Of a stretch of DNA of 64,000 nucleotides, positions 62,771 to 64,000 are shown piece after piece. Made by a program: the position numbers and the translations under genes. The DNA is from Capnocytophaga sp. oral taxon 338 str. F0234 (GTDB lineage Bacteria; Bacteroidota; Bacteroidia; Flavobacteriales; Flavobacteriaceae), in NCBI RefSeq assembly GCF_000192225.1, contig NZ_GL872413.1, positions 343,156 to 407,155 on the forward strand. The letters are read 5' to 3'. A model generated the notes under the pieces. It made no database searches. It saw only the letters and a program-made list of their open reading frames with translations, and was not told the DNA's origin. Position 1 is the first letter of the stretch. Every line of letters starts with the position of its first letter.

Positions 62771-64000
62771 TTAGAAACGATTTTCAAGTTCGTTAAAAGG
62801 GAATTCTATGTATATTTTTTTACCAAAAGGGCTTACTTGTGTCTCTTTGCAAGAGAAAAGGTCATATACTAACTGCTCTTGTTCTTCAGGAGAGAGGGAC
62901 TGACCTGCTTTTATAGCAAGGCTTTTGGCAAGATTCTTGGCTAAGGATTCCCTTTGGGAGAGTTCTTCCTGAGGAATGTCCTCCATTGCCTTTTCCAAGA
63001 GCTGGCGAAGGATCTCTTCTACTTGACTTTCCTTAACTAAGGGAGGAAGTCCTGTAAAACGTATTTTGTTCTGCTCAATTTCTAGTAGGAATCCTGCCCT
63101 ATTTAGGGATGAGGTAAGCGATTGCAGAGAGAGAATCTCGACAGGAGAGAATTCAAATTCTAAAGGGAAAAGCAAGGATTGACTGATACTTCCTCCTTGA
63201 GAAATACTCTTATAAAAACGCTCATAAAGGATACGCTGATGTGCTCGTGATACATGGATGAAAAGAACCTTATCCTTCAGATAAGTGATTATATATTTTT
63301 TCTGAAAATATAGAATAGTTTGTACTTTAGTTTCCGTCTGGACTTCTATAAGAGAGGAAAGAGGAACTTCTTCTTTTAAGGATTCATTTACCTTAGAAGG
63401 GAACCCTGTGTAGAGAGCTTCCCACTGGGGGGCATTTCTATTAGAAGCAAAAGAGAATGGAGGATTATTCCTTTTAGAAGAGACATCTTTTTCCTCCATT
63501 TTGAAAGGATTAAAATTCCTATCTACTTGGTAAGTAGGCATTTTAGCTTCCTTATCTTTGTAGGAATAAGGGATTTCCTGACTTTCATCTAAGGAGAAAT
63601 CAATCGTAGGGAGTACTTGGAATTGTCCTAAACTATGCTTAACTGCTGAACGAAGTAAAGCATAAATAGTATGGTCATTGTCAAACTTTATTTCTGTTTT
63701 AGTAGGGTGTATATTGATGTCAATATGCTTGGGGTCAATCTCCAAGTAAAGGAAGTATTCTGGCTGTTCCCCTTCCTTGAGGAGGCCTTCGAAAGCACTC
63801 ACTACCGCATGGTGTAGGTATCGGTTCTTAATAAAGCGATGGTTGACCATGAAAAATTGAAGAGACTTATTCCTTTTAGGCGAATTTTTACTAATAAATC
63901 CTTGTATGTTAACTACTTCTGTTTGTTCTTCTACAGGAACTAATTGTTCATTAAGGCGAGAGCCAAATACCTGTACAATACGTTTTCTTAAAGAAGTAGG
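62771..64000 (-). CDS. mutL: DNA mismatch repair protein MutL, C-terminal part (cut by window edge)
   Basis: The frame is open to the right window edge, so the N-terminal ATPase part is missing. The visible 409 codons start inside the second N-terminal subdomain (LRKRIVQVFGSRL), then show MVNHRFIKNRYLHHAVVSAFEGLL and the MutL hallmark IDINIHPTKTEIKF. A variable linker follows, and then the C-terminal dimerisation domain (about 235-409 of the fragment). No DQHAxxER-type endonuclease motif is obvious: at its usual place the sequence reads FIHVSRAHQRILYE, with the acidic residue replaced. The ATG at 63850 is internal, not the start. MutL couples mismatch recognition to strand removal. Confidence 0.93.
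   Translation of the reverse strand, partial: PTSLRKRIVQVFGSRLNEQLVPVEEQTEVVNIQGFISKNSPKRNKSLQFFMVNHRFIKNRYLHHAVVSAFEGLLKEGEQPEYFLYLEIDPKHIDINIHPTKTEIKFDNDHTIYALLRSAVKHSLGQFQVLPTIDFSLDESQEIPYSYKDKEAKMPTYQVDRNFNPFKMEEKDVSSKRNNPPFSFASNRNAPQWEALYTGFPSKVNESLKEEVPLSSLIEVQTETKVQTILYFQKKYIITYLKDKVLFIHVSRAHQRILYERFYKSISQGGSISQSLLFPLEFEFSPVEILSLQSLTSSLNRAGFLLEIEQNKIRFTGLPPLVKESQVEEILRQLLEKAMEDIPQEELSQRESLAKNLAKSLAIKAGQSLSPEEQEQLVYDLFSCKETQVSPFGKKIYIEFPFNELENRF

Overview
The window looks like chromosomal DNA of a low-GC member of the Bacteroidota, family Flavobacteriaceae, and most plausibly Capnocytophaga or a close relative. The reasons are: promoters of the Bacteroidota type (TTTG, 19-20 bases, TAnnTTTG) in front of many genes; no Shine-Dalgarno-like spacing; type III glutamine synthetase, TonB-plug-like and carboxypeptidase-regulatory-like modules; a flavobacterial-type ATP synthase a subunit; and a phosphoethanolamine transferase. 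The genus is an inference. No rRNA, tRNA, CRISPR array, transposase or integrase was seen.

Layout. 1-5363: the end of glnN, a small secreted protein, a large lipoprotein on the minus strand, then a MarR-like regulator overlapping a Bcr/CflA-type MFS exporter. 5595-22926: an RND efflux system whose three genes (adaptor, outer-membrane factor, inner-membrane pump) are in order and on one strand but are separated by two blocks of accessory genes. Block one (6775-10887) is a tandem family of secreted proteins built from TonB-plug-like and carboxypeptidase-regulatory-like modules. One copy is broken and carries an inserted, compositionally foreign ICMT-type methyltransferase gene. Block two (12459-19680) holds twin 246-residue proteins of unknown family, an NAD(P)H oxidoreductase, a DUF6261-like protein, an alpha/beta hydrolase, two SUKH-like proteins, an unknown gene, a zeta-like kinase with a previously hidden 50-residue partner, and an SDR. 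23192-24367: an OmpA-family protein.

24566-36996: the suf Fe-S cluster operon, split. sufB is separated from sufCD by about 6.9 kb containing a decayed gene, a SUKH protein, an unknown gene, an SDR, and a restriction-modification cassette (SPPY-type DNA methyltransferase, AIPR protein, TdeIII-like endonuclease). A DUF262/HNH protein follows sufD, and a 43-bp degenerate copy of the sufD 3' end lies beyond it, so this second insertion has recognisable edges.

37090-56105: mostly housekeeping genes. They are a lipid-anchored Fe/Mn superoxide dismutase, glucose-6-phosphate isomerase, a 1663-residue DUF4132-type protein, atpBEFH ending in a terminator with no atpA or atpG after it, an MFS transporter, a small Cys-rich membrane protein with a His/Met/Cys-rich lipoprotein (possibly metal handling), a SAM methyltransferase, a phosphoethanolamine transferase, a trans-sulfuration PLP enzyme and thymidylate synthase. 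56276-64000, all minus strand: dprA, purB, a ZIP transporter, rlmB, a small anchored protein, rluB, murB and mutL, with mutL running off the window edge.

The main theme is that conserved operons (RND efflux, suf and possibly atp) have been opened by accessory DNA rich in defence, toxin-antitoxin-like and immunity-like genes, with little sign of the machinery that put it there.
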